Shown one piece after another: positions 51,683 through 60,147 of a DNA stretch of 64,000 nucleotides (its first letter is position 1; every line of letters begins with the position of its first letter). The position numbers and the translations under genes are program-made. Location of the stretch: contig CAXXVR010000007.1 in the NCBI GenBank assembly GCA_963675955.2, positions 248,001-312,000 of the forward strand. Direction: 5' to 3'. This DNA is from Desulfocicer sp963675955 (GTDB lineage Bacteria; Desulfobacterota; Desulfobacteria; Desulfobacterales; Desulfobacteraceae). Below the pieces are notes generated by a model. The model did not search any database. It saw nothing but the letters and a program-made list of their open reading frames with translations, and was not told the origin of the DNA.

Positions 51683-52042
51683 TTATGCCAGAACGATCTG
51701 AACAAGCTTTGACAAACTGATGTCCACCAAACCAAGAAACGCACCAAGAATAAATACCAGGACAATAACCACAAGCGTTGAGCCAGCAGTCTGCTTCCGG
51801 GACGGCCAGGTGACTTTTTTGAGTTCCACCCGAACCTCCCTCAAAAACTGCACACCCTTTTGAATAAAATTGGGCTCAGAGGGAATAGTCACAGCAGCAG
51901 CACGGGCATCCCCACGTCGCTGGGTCGACTTGACGGGCGAAGTTGCCGGCCGGGCTGAACTTTCACCGCCGGACACTTCTTCAGGGGTCTCACGTTTTCG
52001 GACTTTGTCCGATGATATTTTTTTCTTCTGCAACCGTGCCAT
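51683..52042 (-). CDS. secE: Protein translocase subunit SecE
   Basis: 119 aa. The C-terminal half has the conserved amphipathic segment FLREVRVELKKVTWPSRKQT and one membrane helix (TLVVIVLVFILGAFLGLVDI), the minimal SecE. The first 55 residues are a basic, Ser- and Arg-rich extension with no membrane segment, unlike the three-helix E. coli protein. Upstream of nusG as usual. Confidence 0.95.
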   Translation of the reverse strand: MARLQKKKISSDKVRKRETPEEVSGGESSARPATSPVKSTQRRGDARAAAVTIPSEPNFIQKGVQFLREVRVELKKVTWPSRKQTAGSTLVVIVLVFILGAFLGLVDISLSKLVQIVLA

Positions 52043-52131
52043 AATACTCCTGTTGAATACACCTGCCCCAAAAAAGCATTGTATTTTTTATCAGAAATTC
52101 ACAAAGAAAAGCCATTGTCCACAAATAAAAA

Positions 52132-52208
52132 TGGCAGGTCAGGAGGGAGTCGAACCCCCAGCATCCGGATTTGGAGTCCGGCGCTCTACCAATTAGAGCT
52201 ACTGACCT
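52132..52208 (-). tRNA. trnW: tRNA-Trp (CCA)
   Basis: Cloverleaf with acceptor AGGTCAG/CTGACCT, discriminator G, encoded CCA, anticodon loop CTCCAAA in GGACTCCAAATCC (anticodon CCA) and the T-loop GGTTCGACTCC. Lies between rpmG and secE, as in many Proteobacteria. Confidence 0.95.
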
Positions 52209-52269
52209 GCATCAACAAACAAAACTGATTGATTAAAAAACTCTTGAATCTACCTCATCAGCACATGAT

Positions 52270-52422
52270 CTACTTGGTCTCTTTGTGCAGAACATGTTTC
52301 TTGCAAAATCGGCAATATTTTTCAAACTCAAGCTTATCAGGTGTTGTTCGTTTGTTCTTTGTCGTTGTATAATTTTTTCGCTTGCACTCTGTGCATGAAA
52401 GCGTGATATTTACTCTTGCCAC
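52270..52422 (-). CDS. rpmG: 50S ribosomal protein L33, zinc-binding form
   Basis: 50 aa read from the minus strand: starts MARVNITLSCTECKRKNYTT from GTG 52422 with GGGAG upstream, and ends CRFCKKHVLHKETK. The two CxxC knuckles show the C+ form. Lies between tuf copy B and tRNA-Trp. Confidence 0.94.
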   Translation of the reverse strand: MARVNITLSCTECKRKNYTTTKNKRTTPDKLEFEKYCRFCKKHVLHKETK

Positions 52423-52455
52423 AAGAAACTCCCTTGGATTCTATTCGATCAGATT

Positions 52456-53649
52456 CTATTCGATAATTTCGCCGATAACACCGGCACCAACCGTACGTCC
52501 ACCTTCCCTGATGGCAAACCGAAGCTCTTTTTCCATGGCGATGGGGGCAATCAGTTCCGCTGAAATACTTGCATTATCTCCGGGCATGATCATCTCAACA
52601 CCCTCGGCAAGGGAAAGAACACCGGTTACGTCGGTGGTTCTAAAGAAGAACTGGGGACGATACCCACTGAAAAACGGGGTATGACGACCGCCCTCTTCCT
52701 TGCTCAGGCAGTAAATTTCGGCCTTGAACTTGGTATGGGGCTTAATGGAACCCGGTTTTGCAACCACCTGGCCTCTTTCAACGGCATCACGTTTTGTTCC
52801 CCGGAGAAGCAGACCAACATTGTCACCGGCACGGCCCTCATCCAGCAACTTTCTAAACATTTCAACACCGGTACAGGTGGTTTTGGTGGTATCACGGATC
52901 CCCACAAGCTCAATTTCTTCACCGGTTTTGATAACACCACGCTCGATACGACCCGTAACCACGGTACCACGACCGGAGATGCTGAACACATCCTCAATGG
53001 GCATGAGAAAATCTTTATCCGTATCACGCACCGGTTCTTCCACATAGGAATCAAGAACGGCCAGAAGCTCACCAATGCATTTGGCATCATCACCGGCAGG
53101 ATCATCACATTCCAGTGCCTTCAGCGCAGAACCTTTGATGATGGGAGTATCATCTCCGGGGAACTCATATTTATCAAGCAGCTCCTGGAGTTCCATCTCA
53201 ACCAGTTCTATCAGTTCTTCATCATCCACCATGTCGCATTTATTGAGGAACACAACAATGCTGGGTACACCCACCTGACGGGCAAGCAGAATATGCTCAC
53301 GGGTCTGGGGCATGGGACCGTCATCGGCGCTTACCACTAAAATCGCACCGTCCATCTGGGCAGCACCGGTGATCATATTTTTGATATAGTCGGCATGGCC
53401 AGGACAGTCAACATGGGCATAGTGACGGTTTGCCGTCTCATATTCCACATGAGCTGTTGCAATGGTAATACCCCGCTCACGCTCCTCAGGGGCCTTATCA
53501 ATCTCATCAAAGGGAATATAGGTGCCATGACCGGCAAGGGCAGCGTGTTTGGTAATCGCAGCAGTAAGCGTGGTCTTGCCATGGTCGATGTGCCCGATGG
53601 TCCCGATATTGACATGCGGCTTGGTCCGCTCAAATTTTTCCTTAGCCAT
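52456..53649 (-). CDS. tuf: Elongation factor Tu, copy B
   Basis: 397 aa, identical in sequence to copy A. Located in the tRNA-tuf-rpmG-secE-nusG arrangement that corresponds to tufB of enterobacteria. Divergence from copy A is all synonymous and concentrated in the first third of the gene (53316-53550), whereas the middle is base-identical, which suggests recent gene conversion between the two. It is cotranscribed with the four upstream tRNAs. Confidence 0.98.
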   Translation of the reverse strand: MAKEKFERTKPHVNIGTIGHIDHGKTTLTAAITKHAALAGHGTYIPFDEIDKAPEERERGITIATAHVEYETANRHYAHVDCPGHADYIKNMITGAAQMDGAILVVSADDGPMPQTREHILLARQVGVPSIVVFLNKCDMVDDEELIELVEMELQELLDKYEFPGDDTPIIKGSALKALECDDPAGDDAKCIGELLAVLDSYVEEPVRDTDKDFLMPIEDVFSISGRGTVVTGRIERGVIKTGEEIELVGIRDTTKTTCTGVEMFRKLLDEGRAGDNVGLLLRGTKRDAVERGQVVAKPGSIKPHTKFKAEIYCLSKEEGGRHTPFFSGYRPQFFFRTTDVTGVLSLAEGVEMIMPGDNASISAELIAPIAMEKELRFAIREGGRTVGAGVIGEIIE

Positions 53650-53674
53650 TTTAAACAGATCCTCCCTGGTGGGG

Positions 53675-53751
53675 TGGAGCCCATGAACGGATTCGAACCG
53701 TTGAACCTCTTCCTTACCAAGGAAGCGCTCTACCTACTGAGCTACATGGGC
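53675..53751 (-). tRNA. trnT: tRNA-Thr (GGT)
   Basis: Acceptor GCCCATG/CATGGGC with encoded CCA, anticodon arm CTTCC-TTGGTAA-GGAAG (anticodon GGT) and T arm AACGGTTCGAATCCGTT. Last tRNA before tuf copy B, 25 nt upstream of its start. Confidence 0.95.
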
Positions 53752-53815
53752 TAATTCCACTTAAGTAACTACGCTGAAGCTATTTATTATCCTGAAGATT
53801 TCAAGAAAAAAGAAA

Positions 53816-53891
53816 TGGAGCGGGAGACGAGGTTCGAACTCGCGACATTCAGCTTGGAAGGCTGAAGCTCTACCAACTGAGCTACTCCCGC
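53816..53891 (-). tRNA. trnG: tRNA-Gly (TCC)
   Basis: Acceptor GCGGGAG/CTCCCGC with encoded CCA, anticodon arm TTCAGC-CTTCCAA-GCTGAA (anticodon TCC), T-loop GAGTTCGAACCTC. Part of the tRNA-tuf operon. Confidence 0.95.
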
Positions 53892-53994
53892 ATCAATGAC
53901 TGCAGCCAACAAAAAAAGACTGAGACATGAAGCATACATTCTATGCAGTATGCGACCCCTTTTTATTTTGAGATCTCCTACACGAACACATAAG

Positions 53995-54079
53995 TGGTGG
54001 TGGGGGGAGGATTTGAACCTCCGAAGGCTGAGCCGTCAGATTTACAGTCTGATCCCTTTGACCACTCGGGAACCCCACC
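53995..54079 (-). tRNA. trnY: tRNA-Tyr (GTA)
   Basis: Class II tRNA of 85 nt with long variable arm (GACGGCTCAGCCTTC), anticodon GTA in AGACTGTAAATCT, acceptor GGTGGGG/CCCCACC and encoded CCA. Confidence 0.95.
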
Positions 54080-54087
54080 ATTACTTT

Positions 54088-54163
54088 TGGAGCCGATACC
54101 CCGAATCGAACGGAGGACATTCTCATTACAAGTGAGATGCTCTACCTACTGAGCTATATCGGC
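54088..54163 (-). tRNA. trnT: tRNA-Thr (TGT)
   Basis: Acceptor GCCGATA/TATCGGC with encoded CCA, anticodon arm TCTCA-CTTGTAA-TGAGA (anticodon TGT). First gene of the tRNA-tuf operon; the order Thr-Tyr-Gly-Thr-tuf matches thrU-tyrU-glyT-thrT-tufB. Confidence 0.95.
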
Positions 54164-54201
54164 ATCATTCGCAGCAAATCTGCCTTGCGAAAGACCCGGG
54201 G

Positions 54202-54230
54202 ATAATAACAGAGCACCCCCCACCTGGCAA
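54202..54230 (-). promoter_or_regulatory. Promoter of the tRNA-tuf operon
   Basis: On the minus strand TTGCCA (54230-54225), a 17-nt spacer and TATTAT (54207-54202), each 5 of 6 to consensus, about 40 nt before tRNA-Thr(TGT). A GC-rich discriminator (CCCCGGG) follows the -10, a feature of stringently controlled stable RNA promoters. AT-rich sequence upstream (54241-54300) could act as an UP element. Confidence 0.75.
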
Positions 54231-54385
54231 TCCCTGGAAAAAGCTATTACAAACAATAAGGATCTATTAACATAAAATATATATTATATATATCTATTTT
54301 CACTGAAATACTTTTTTATTCTCATTATTTCAATATTTTTTCATTTCTAAGCTTTCTTAAACACAAAACAGGTCCCCCCTTCAAG

Positions 54386-54437
54386 CCATGGGATTTGTCC
54401 CATATTACTTGACACCCCCATTTTAATTCGATAACTA
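54386..54437 (+). promoter_or_regulatory. Candidate promoter and palindrome ahead of the transglycosylase gene
   Basis: A perfect -35 box TTGACA at 54409-54414 is followed after 17 nt by TAACTA, a poor -10. Just upstream is the palindrome ATGGGA-tttg-TCCCAT (54388-54403), a possible operator. The leader would be about 215 nt. The rest of the 490-nt gap is AT-rich and holds only the divergent tRNA promoter. Confidence 0.4.
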
Positions 54438-54654
54438 AGATATCTGCCACATGATAATTTTGGGGTTTGTTCACAACATCGACCATTTTTAAAATTTGCC
54501 CGGGATCGTTTCTACTCTTTTCAGAAACTGCCAGGGACTGCCAGGATTATGATCAAACCTGTACTTTTCAAGTACACCTTCAGCTCAATTTTATTCAGAC
54601 AATCCATTCACTGCGCTTTCAAACAGAAACCTACATTGAAATGAAGATGATATC

Positions 54655-56487
54655 ATGATTAAAAAAAATATTTCTTTAGCTTTAACCATAGTAGCCATGA
54701 GCGGCAGCCTTTATATGTCCGGCTGTGTACACACACAAAAAACAACCTCCACAGTATCTGTTGATCCCACCTCAACCCGTCCGGGTCTGAAACCATCCAC
54801 AGTTCATCAGCGCTTTTTAAAAAACATCTCCAATTATGAAAATGAGACCGCCTTGATTTCAGCAGAAAATCACGATACTCCCCTGGTGGACGATTCAGAG
54901 ACCAAGGCAGATTCATCCACCTGCCGTGCGGACCAGGAGGGTATTGATCATGCCCTTGAGCTGTGTGAGTCTGCCCAGAATTTCTGGGAAGCAGGAGAAC
55001 TTGAAAGCGCCCTCAATGAACTGGACATTGCATATGCCACCATCCTGGACCTTGACATCGAGGATCATGCGGAACTCAACCAGCAGAAAGATGATGTTCG
55101 CTACATGATTGCCAAACGCATCCTTGAAATCCATGCGTCCCGCCACATCGTGGTTAACGGCGCACACAAGGCCATCCCCCTTACCCTCAATGCCCATGTA
55201 AAAAAAGAAATTGCCAGATTGTCCGGACCTGAAAAACAATTTTTCATTCGATCATTAAGAAGAGCAGGACGTTATAGACCGTATATAATAAATGAATTCA
55301 AGAAAGCCGGCCTTCCAGAAGAGTTGTCCTGGCTCCCCCTTATTGAAAGCGGATTTAACGTGGTTGCCCTTTCACCGGCCAGGGCCTTGGGACTGTGGCA
55401 ATTTATTCCCTCCACCGGTTACAAATTCGGATTAAAACGCAACTATTTCATTGATGAGCGCCTTGACCCTGAAAAATCCACCCAGGCGGCCATTGCATAC
55501 CTTTCCGAACTGCACAATATTTTCGGTGACTGGGCAACCGTGCTTGCCGCATACAATTGCGGTGAGGGCCGGGTGTTGAGAACCATTCGAAAACAAAAAA
55601 CAAATTATCTTGATAATTTCTGGGATCTCTACGAAAAACTGCCCCGGGAAACGGCACGCTATGTTCCCCGTTTTCTGGCCACCCTCCACATTATCAACGA
55701 CCTTGAAAAATATGGCATTGATCCCGGTGAAATTGAAGATCCCATCCCCTACAAGGTTTTTTCGGTGAAAAAACAGGTAGGCTTAAAAGACATTGCCGCT
55801 GCCATGAATATTCCATTTGAAAGACTGAAATACCTGAATCCGGAATTACGGTATGCGCTTTTACCCGCAGAACCCTATGACCTGAGAGTTCCGGCGGCAG
55901 ATGCAGATCAATTTCTGGCACGCTTTAACAGCATCAAGCCCTCCAGAACCGCATCTAAACCTGAAAAATATGTTTACCATCGTATAAAAAGGGGAGAGAC
56001 ACTGTCCTGCATTGCCAGTAATTATGGCACCAGCATCAAAACCATTGCAGCATCCAACAAAATTTCCACCCGGGCTGTGCTGAAAATCGGCCATGTGCTG
56101 AAAATCCCGGCCAGAAGTGTCCGAACTACCTCCAACGTTAGGGGGAAATCCACCAAAGCCGCAAGAAAAACCATCCGGTACACGGTGAAATCCGGTGACA
56201 GCCTGTGGATCATTGCCAACACCTATGGAACCACCACAAAAAATATTCAGAAGGCAAATAACCTGCGATCCACCCGACTTCACATCGGCCAGAAACTCAT
56301 AATTCCCGGTGTGACAGTCAACACAAAGGACAAGAAGAAAAAAACAGTGGCATACCGGGTACGATCGGGAGATAATCCCTTTACAATTGCCCAGAAATAT
56401 AATATGACACTGCAACGTTTACTTTCATTGAATCACCTGACCTCGAAGAGCAGAATATATCCAGGTCAAAAACTTCTTGTGGAATAA
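54655..56487 (+). CDS. mltD: Membrane-bound lytic murein transglycosylase, MltD-like lipoprotein
   Basis: Cleaves glycan strands in the periplasm, forming 1,6-anhydroMurNAc. The 610-aa protein has a lipoprotein signal with lipobox MSGC (Cys24). The SLT domain spans about residues 215-335, with catalytic Glu231 in LPLIESGFN, then ALGLWQFIPSTGYKFGL, DPEKSTQAAIAYLSEL and VLAAYNCGEGRV. Three C-terminal LysM domains follow (about 438-487, 507-555 and 566-610) for peptidoglycan binding. Residues 25-110 are low complexity. The ATG has only a weak ribosome site. Confidence 0.93.
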   Translation: MIKKNISLALTIVAMSGSLYMSGCVHTQKTTSTVSVDPTSTRPGLKPSTVHQRFLKNISNYENETALISAENHDTPLVDDSETKADSSTCRADQEGIDHALELCESAQNFWEAGELESALNELDIAYATILDLDIEDHAELNQQKDDVRYMIAKRILEIHASRHIVVNGAHKAIPLTLNAHVKKEIARLSGPEKQFFIRSLRRAGRYRPYIINEFKKAGLPEELSWLPLIESGFNVVALSPARALGLWQFIPSTGYKFGLKRNYFIDERLDPEKSTQAAIAYLSELHNIFGDWATVLAAYNCGEGRVLRTIRKQKTNYLDNFWDLYEKLPRETARYVPRFLATLHIINDLEKYGIDPGEIEDPIPYKVFSVKKQVGLKDIAAAMNIPFERLKYLNPELRYALLPAEPYDLRVPAADADQFLARFNSIKPSRTASKPEKYVYHRIKRGETLSCIASNYGTSIKTIAASNKISTRAVLKIGHVLKIPARSVRTTSNVRGKSTKAARKTIRYTVKSGDSLWIIANTYGTTTKNIQKANNLRSTRLHIGQKLIIPGVTVNTKDKKKKTVAYRVRSGDNPFTIAQKYNMTLQRLLSLNHLTSKSRIYPGQKLLVE

Positions 56488-56497
56488 CAACCCCCAC

Positions 56498-56572
56498 GCC
56501 CCCGTAGCTCAGTGGATAGAGCATTGGATTCCTAATCCATGTGCGCAAGTTCGATTCTTGCCGGGGGCACCA
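56498..56572 (+). tRNA. trnR: tRNA-Arg (CCT)
   Basis: 75-nt cloverleaf: acceptor GCCCCCG/CGGGGGC, D arm GCTC-AGTGGATA-GAGC, anticodon loop TTCCTAA (anticodon CCT), T arm GCAAG-TTCGATT-CTTGC, encoded CCA. Lies 10 nt after the transglycosylase stop and 20 nt before the U32 gene. Confidence 0.94.
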
Positions 56573-56592
56573 TCCATTCTATTTCGGAAAAC

Positions 56593-57825
56593 ATGTCTCA
56601 ACATATTATAAAGCCTGAATTGCTCGCGCCTGCCGGGAATTTTGAAAAACTTGAAGTTGCCATCCATTATGGTGCCGATGCGGTGTATCTTGCCGGAAAG
56701 GACTTCAGCCTTCGGAACCTCACCCATAACTTCACCGATACCGAAATGACTGAAGGCATTGCCATGGCCCATGACCATGGGGTAAAGGTGTATGTGGCCT
56801 GCAATATCTACTCCCGAAACCATGAGCAGGATCAGTTGGCCCGTTTCCTTGAAACCATTGCACAAATGGGTGCGGACGCGGTGATCATCTCCGATCCTGG
56901 CATTGTTTTTCTCGCCCGAACCATCATTCCCCACATGGATATTCATCTGAGCACCCAGGCCAATACCACCAATTACAATGCCCTTAACTTCTGGAAACAG
57001 ATGGGGGTGACCCGGGTAAATCTGGCCCGGGAGTTGACCCTGGAAGAAATCAGGGAAATTTCCAGCCAGAATATTCTGGAGACAGAGACCTTCATCCATG
57101 GCGCCATGTGCATCTCTTACTCCGGTCGGTGTCTTTTAAGTAATTTTCTCACCCGGCGAGACAGCAACCGAGGGGCATGCAGCCACCCCTGCCGCTGGAC
57201 TTACCGTCTGGAAGAGGCCCAACGCCCCGGTCAGTACCACCCCCTCATGGAAGATGAAAGGGGATCTTATATTTTCAATTCCAAAGACCTGTGCATGATC
57301 GAACACATTCCAGAACTTATGGGTGCAGGCATATCTTCCCTGAAAATCGAAGGGCGCATGAAGGGAATCAGCTACCTGGCAGCAGTTGTTAAAACATACA
57401 GAGAGGCCATTGACGCCTGGATTGAATGTCCGGAAACATTTCATATCAGCCAGCAATGGAAAAAGGAACTGGGGCTTGTATACCACCGGGACTACAGTAC
57501 CGGATTTTACTTTGACGACCCCGATGAAATTGTCCCCAACTATGCCAACCATCACACCGGTCTGATTCATGCATTTATTGGAAGGATTTTATTTTGTACC
57601 CCTGAAGGTCAGATTACACTGGATGTGAAAAACAAAATTTCCCCAGGGGACACAGTGGAAATTGTGATACCCCGGGGGGCACCGGTGCAAAGCCGTGTGA
57701 TGGAAATAACAGACCTGGCAGGTATCCCCATTGCCCATGGTCAGCCCAACGCCCGGGTAACTTTAAAACTTGAGCACACCGGGCATCCAGGTGATATCAT
57801 TCGAAAAACGACCTCAAAATCATAA
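56593..57825 (+). CDS. U32 family protein, TrhP/YegQ-like tRNA hydroxylation protein
   Basis: 410 aa. Carries the complete U32 signature ETFIHGAMCISYSGRCLLS and the following Cys cluster RGACSHPCRW, with SLKIEGRMK and HPC motifs expected for the group. Members once called collagenase-like peptidases are now linked to prephenate-dependent 5-hydroxyuridine formation in tRNA or rRNA (TrhP, RlhA). The N-terminal TIM-barrel start KPELLAPAGNFEKLEVAIHY fits TrhP. ATG 56593 is chosen because the longer frame would overlap tRNA-Arg. Confidence 0.88.
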   Translation: MSQHIIKPELLAPAGNFEKLEVAIHYGADAVYLAGKDFSLRNLTHNFTDTEMTEGIAMAHDHGVKVYVACNIYSRNHEQDQLARFLETIAQMGADAVIISDPGIVFLARTIIPHMDIHLSTQANTTNYNALNFWKQMGVTRVNLARELTLEEIREISSQNILETETFIHGAMCISYSGRCLLSNFLTRRDSNRGACSHPCRWTYRLEEAQRPGQYHPLMEDERGSYIFNSKDLCMIEHIPELMGAGISSLKIEGRMKGISYLAAVVKTYREAIDAWIECPETFHISQQWKKELGLVYHRDYSTGFYFDDPDEIVPNYANHHTGLIHAFIGRILFCTPEGQITLDVKNKISPGDTVEIVIPRGAPVQSRVMEITDLAGIPIAHGQPNARVTLKLEHTGHPGDIIRKTTSKS

Positions 57826-57899
57826 AGATTAGGATGGATGGGAATTGGGATGGCATCTCATACCCCTGCCGATGGGGTGCGATAAATATTTCTTCCAGA

Positions 57900-58955
57900 T
57901 CATGAATAGATCATCTTAAAGGGAATGGGGGGATATTTATTCACCCCGGGCCGTGGAAGAATCTGTTCCAGGGACACCGTCAACCAGTTGGTATCCGGGT
58001 TCAGTTCACGCAGTCGTCCCCCCTCGGGGGGCAGGGCATGCACCGTGTAATCATAATTGACATTAAATATACACACCAGATGTTTTCCCTCCCTGGCAAT
58101 GGCATAATTCTTGGTAAAACTGTTCTGGGAAATCATGGCGCTTCTGGCAATCTCCACCACCACATCCCGGGGAAATTTTGCCAGCACAAATTTTGACAGG
58201 CCATTTTCCCCCAGTTTCAACAATGCCCGGGATTCACTGCTGCCCACATATACGGTTTTAATACCCTTTATCTTGCGCAGGTACTGGGCCGCCACAATGG
58301 CGGCCGTACGCCGCCCCCCCGCCATCAAGGGGATACCATGATATTCAAAAAATTTCTTCTGAAAATTTTCTGCATACTTATCACCTTTTTCATAAAGATC
58401 CTTTGAAATATACCGAAGGTAAATGGCAAGATCCTCTGCAGCATCGGCAATGGGCCAGTCAATGCGCACATGAAAATGGGTCAGGGCATAACGATTTGTC
58501 GAATTGACATCCCGCTGGATAAGAAGGGCATAATCCACCGGCAGCAGTGACTTCATGAAATCAAAAAAACCATCGCACTCCAGAAACTTGATATTGCGAT
58601 GGAAATCAGTAACGCTTGGGAACTCCTTGTGTTTTATCAGGTTGGTCTTGGTGGTTTTATTGATGTCAAAAAAGCGAATATATTTTTTATGCTGATCATC
58701 TATGCCGTCTTCAAGAAACAGAATCAAAAATGAATTCTGGGATTCAAACTCCACACTTGGTATCCTTGCCCGGGGTTTCATCTCCCGGGTTTCAACAAAG
58801 GGGTACCGTTGATTTTCCCGTATGAAATTCTGGTACGAGTCCACAAGGGAATATTGAATGACAAATTGATCCATCTCATCCCGAAGGACCTCGTAATATG
58901 ATCGTCGCAGCTTTTCATCCCGGCTCAACGCATCTCTGGGGCAGCAAAATTCCAT
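57900..58955 (-). CDS. Conserved-looking protein of unknown function downstream of pgk
   Basis: 351 aa from ATG 58955, three bases after the pgk stop, with AGGTAAGGT upstream. I do not recognise a family. No signal peptide or membrane segment is seen. The chain is rich in charged and aromatic residues; notable stretches are FLILFLEDGIDDQHKKYIRF, MAGGRRTAAIVAAQYLRKIK and VYVGSSESRALLKLGENG near residues 225-270, which could form an alpha/beta fold. It is the last gene of the gyrA-radC-pgk operon and converges with the U32 gene. Confidence 0.8.
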   Translation of the reverse strand: MEFCCPRDALSRDEKLRRSYYEVLRDEMDQFVIQYSLVDSYQNFIRENQRYPFVETREMKPRARIPSVEFESQNSFLILFLEDGIDDQHKKYIRFFDINKTTKTNLIKHKEFPSVTDFHRNIKFLECDGFFDFMKSLLPVDYALLIQRDVNSTNRYALTHFHVRIDWPIADAAEDLAIYLRYISKDLYEKGDKYAENFQKKFFEYHGIPLMAGGRRTAAIVAAQYLRKIKGIKTVYVGSSESRALLKLGENGLSKFVLAKFPRDVVVEIARSAMISQNSFTKNYAIAREGKHLVCIFNVNYDYTVHALPPEGGRLRELNPDTNWLTVSLEQILPRPGVNKYPPIPFKMIYS

Positions 58956-58956
58956 A

Positions 58957-60147
58957 TTATACCTTACCTGCTTCCTCCAGGGCCGTAACAGCTGGCAATG
59001 CACGTCCCTCCATGAGATGAAGAAATGCCCCTCCTCCCGTTGAAATATAATCCATTTCTGCGGCTACCTGACACACATTGACAGCCAGTCCGGTATCACC
59101 ACCCCCCACAACGGAAAATGCCTGGGACAAGGCAACGGCCTTTGCCACCCCGCAGGTACCGTCACGGAAGCGTTCCATTTCAAAAACACCCATGGGTCCA
59201 TTCCACACAATGGTGCCGGAGGATTCAATGGCCCGGGAAAAAAGTGCAATGGTTTCAGGTCCAATGTCCATGGCCATCCAGTTCTGGGGAATATTGTTCA
59301 CAGGCACTGTCTTTTTATCGGCATCCTTATCAAAGGCAGCGGCCACCACCAGATCAACAGGCAAAAGGCATTGAACCTTCCTGATCCTGGCTTTATTAAG
59401 GATGGCTCCCGCCGTGGCCACAAGGTCTGCTTCCACAAGGGAGGCCTGCATATCCATGCCCTGACTCTTTAAAAAGGTATTGGCCATGGCCCCCCCGATG
59501 ATCAGGGTATCCACATGGTTAAGGAGATTTTCCAGGGTTGCAAGCTTGCTTGAAACCTTGGCCCCACCAACAATGGCGGTGAGGGGACGACGGGGGGCCT
59601 CCACGGAACTGCGATAACAGGAGATTTCTTTTTCCAGCAGAAAACCGGCGGCGGATTCTTTTACCAGGCGGGGAATCCCCACCACCGAGGCCTGGGTTCT
59701 ATGGGATACGGCAAAGGCCTCATTGACAAAACAGTCACAAAGGTAGGCAAGTTCTCTTGCAAATTCCGGAGCATTAAACTTCTCATCTTCATGAAATCTC
59801 AGGTTTTCGAGCAGGACAACCTCCCCGGGTACCATTTTTTCCACAGCGGTACGCACCTCTGGGCCGATGCAGTCGTTGAGAAATTTCACCGGTTGTCCCA
59901 AAAGTTCAGCCAGACGTTTTGCCACCGGCGCAAGGGACAGTTCCGACAAGCGTTTTCCACCGGGTCTTCCCATATGGGAAATCAAGATAATCCGGCTGTT
60001 TTTTTCCAGCAGATAATGAATCAGGGGAAGGGTGGCCTTTATTCTGTTATCATCTGTGATGACTTGATGTTCATCCAGGGGCAGATTGTAATCCACCCGC
60101 ACCAGCACCCGTTTATCTGCCAGTTCAAGATCTCTTATTGATTTCAT
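58957..60147 (-). CDS. pgk: Phosphoglycerate kinase
   Basis: Glycolytic and gluconeogenic enzyme that transfers phosphate between 1,3-bisphosphoglycerate and ADP. 396 aa. N-domain RVLVRVDYNLPLDEHQVITDD, ILISHMGRPGG and LLENLRFHEDEKFN; C-domain nucleotide site IVGGAKVSSKLATLENLL, VWNGPMGVFEMERF and VVGGGDT, then STGGGAFLHLMEG. Overlaps the stop of the small upstream gene by four bases (ATGA). Not linked to gap or tpi here. Confidence 0.97.
   Translation of the reverse strand: MKSIRDLELADKRVLVRVDYNLPLDEHQVITDDNRIKATLPLIHYLLEKNSRIILISHMGRPGGKRLSELSLAPVAKRLAELLGQPVKFLNDCIGPEVRTAVEKMVPGEVVLLENLRFHEDEKFNAPEFARELAYLCDCFVNEAFAVSHRTQASVVGIPRLVKESAAGFLLEKEISCYRSSVEAPRRPLTAIVGGAKVSSKLATLENLLNHVDTLIIGGAMANTFLKSQGMDMQASLVEADLVATAGAILNKARIRKVQCLLPVDLVVAAAFDKDADKKTVPVNNIPQNWMAMDIGPETIALFSRAIESSGTIVWNGPMGVFEMERFRDGTCGVAKAVALSQAFSVVGGGDTGLAVNVCQVAAEMDYISTGGGAFLHLMEGRALPAVTALEEAGKV

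Noticed and set aside
54467..54658. 63-aa ORF whose stop overlaps the transglycosylase start
   Set aside because: TTG start without a ribosome site, no recognisable features, in an AT-rich leader; the overlap could be chance. A leader peptide remains possible but unsupported.
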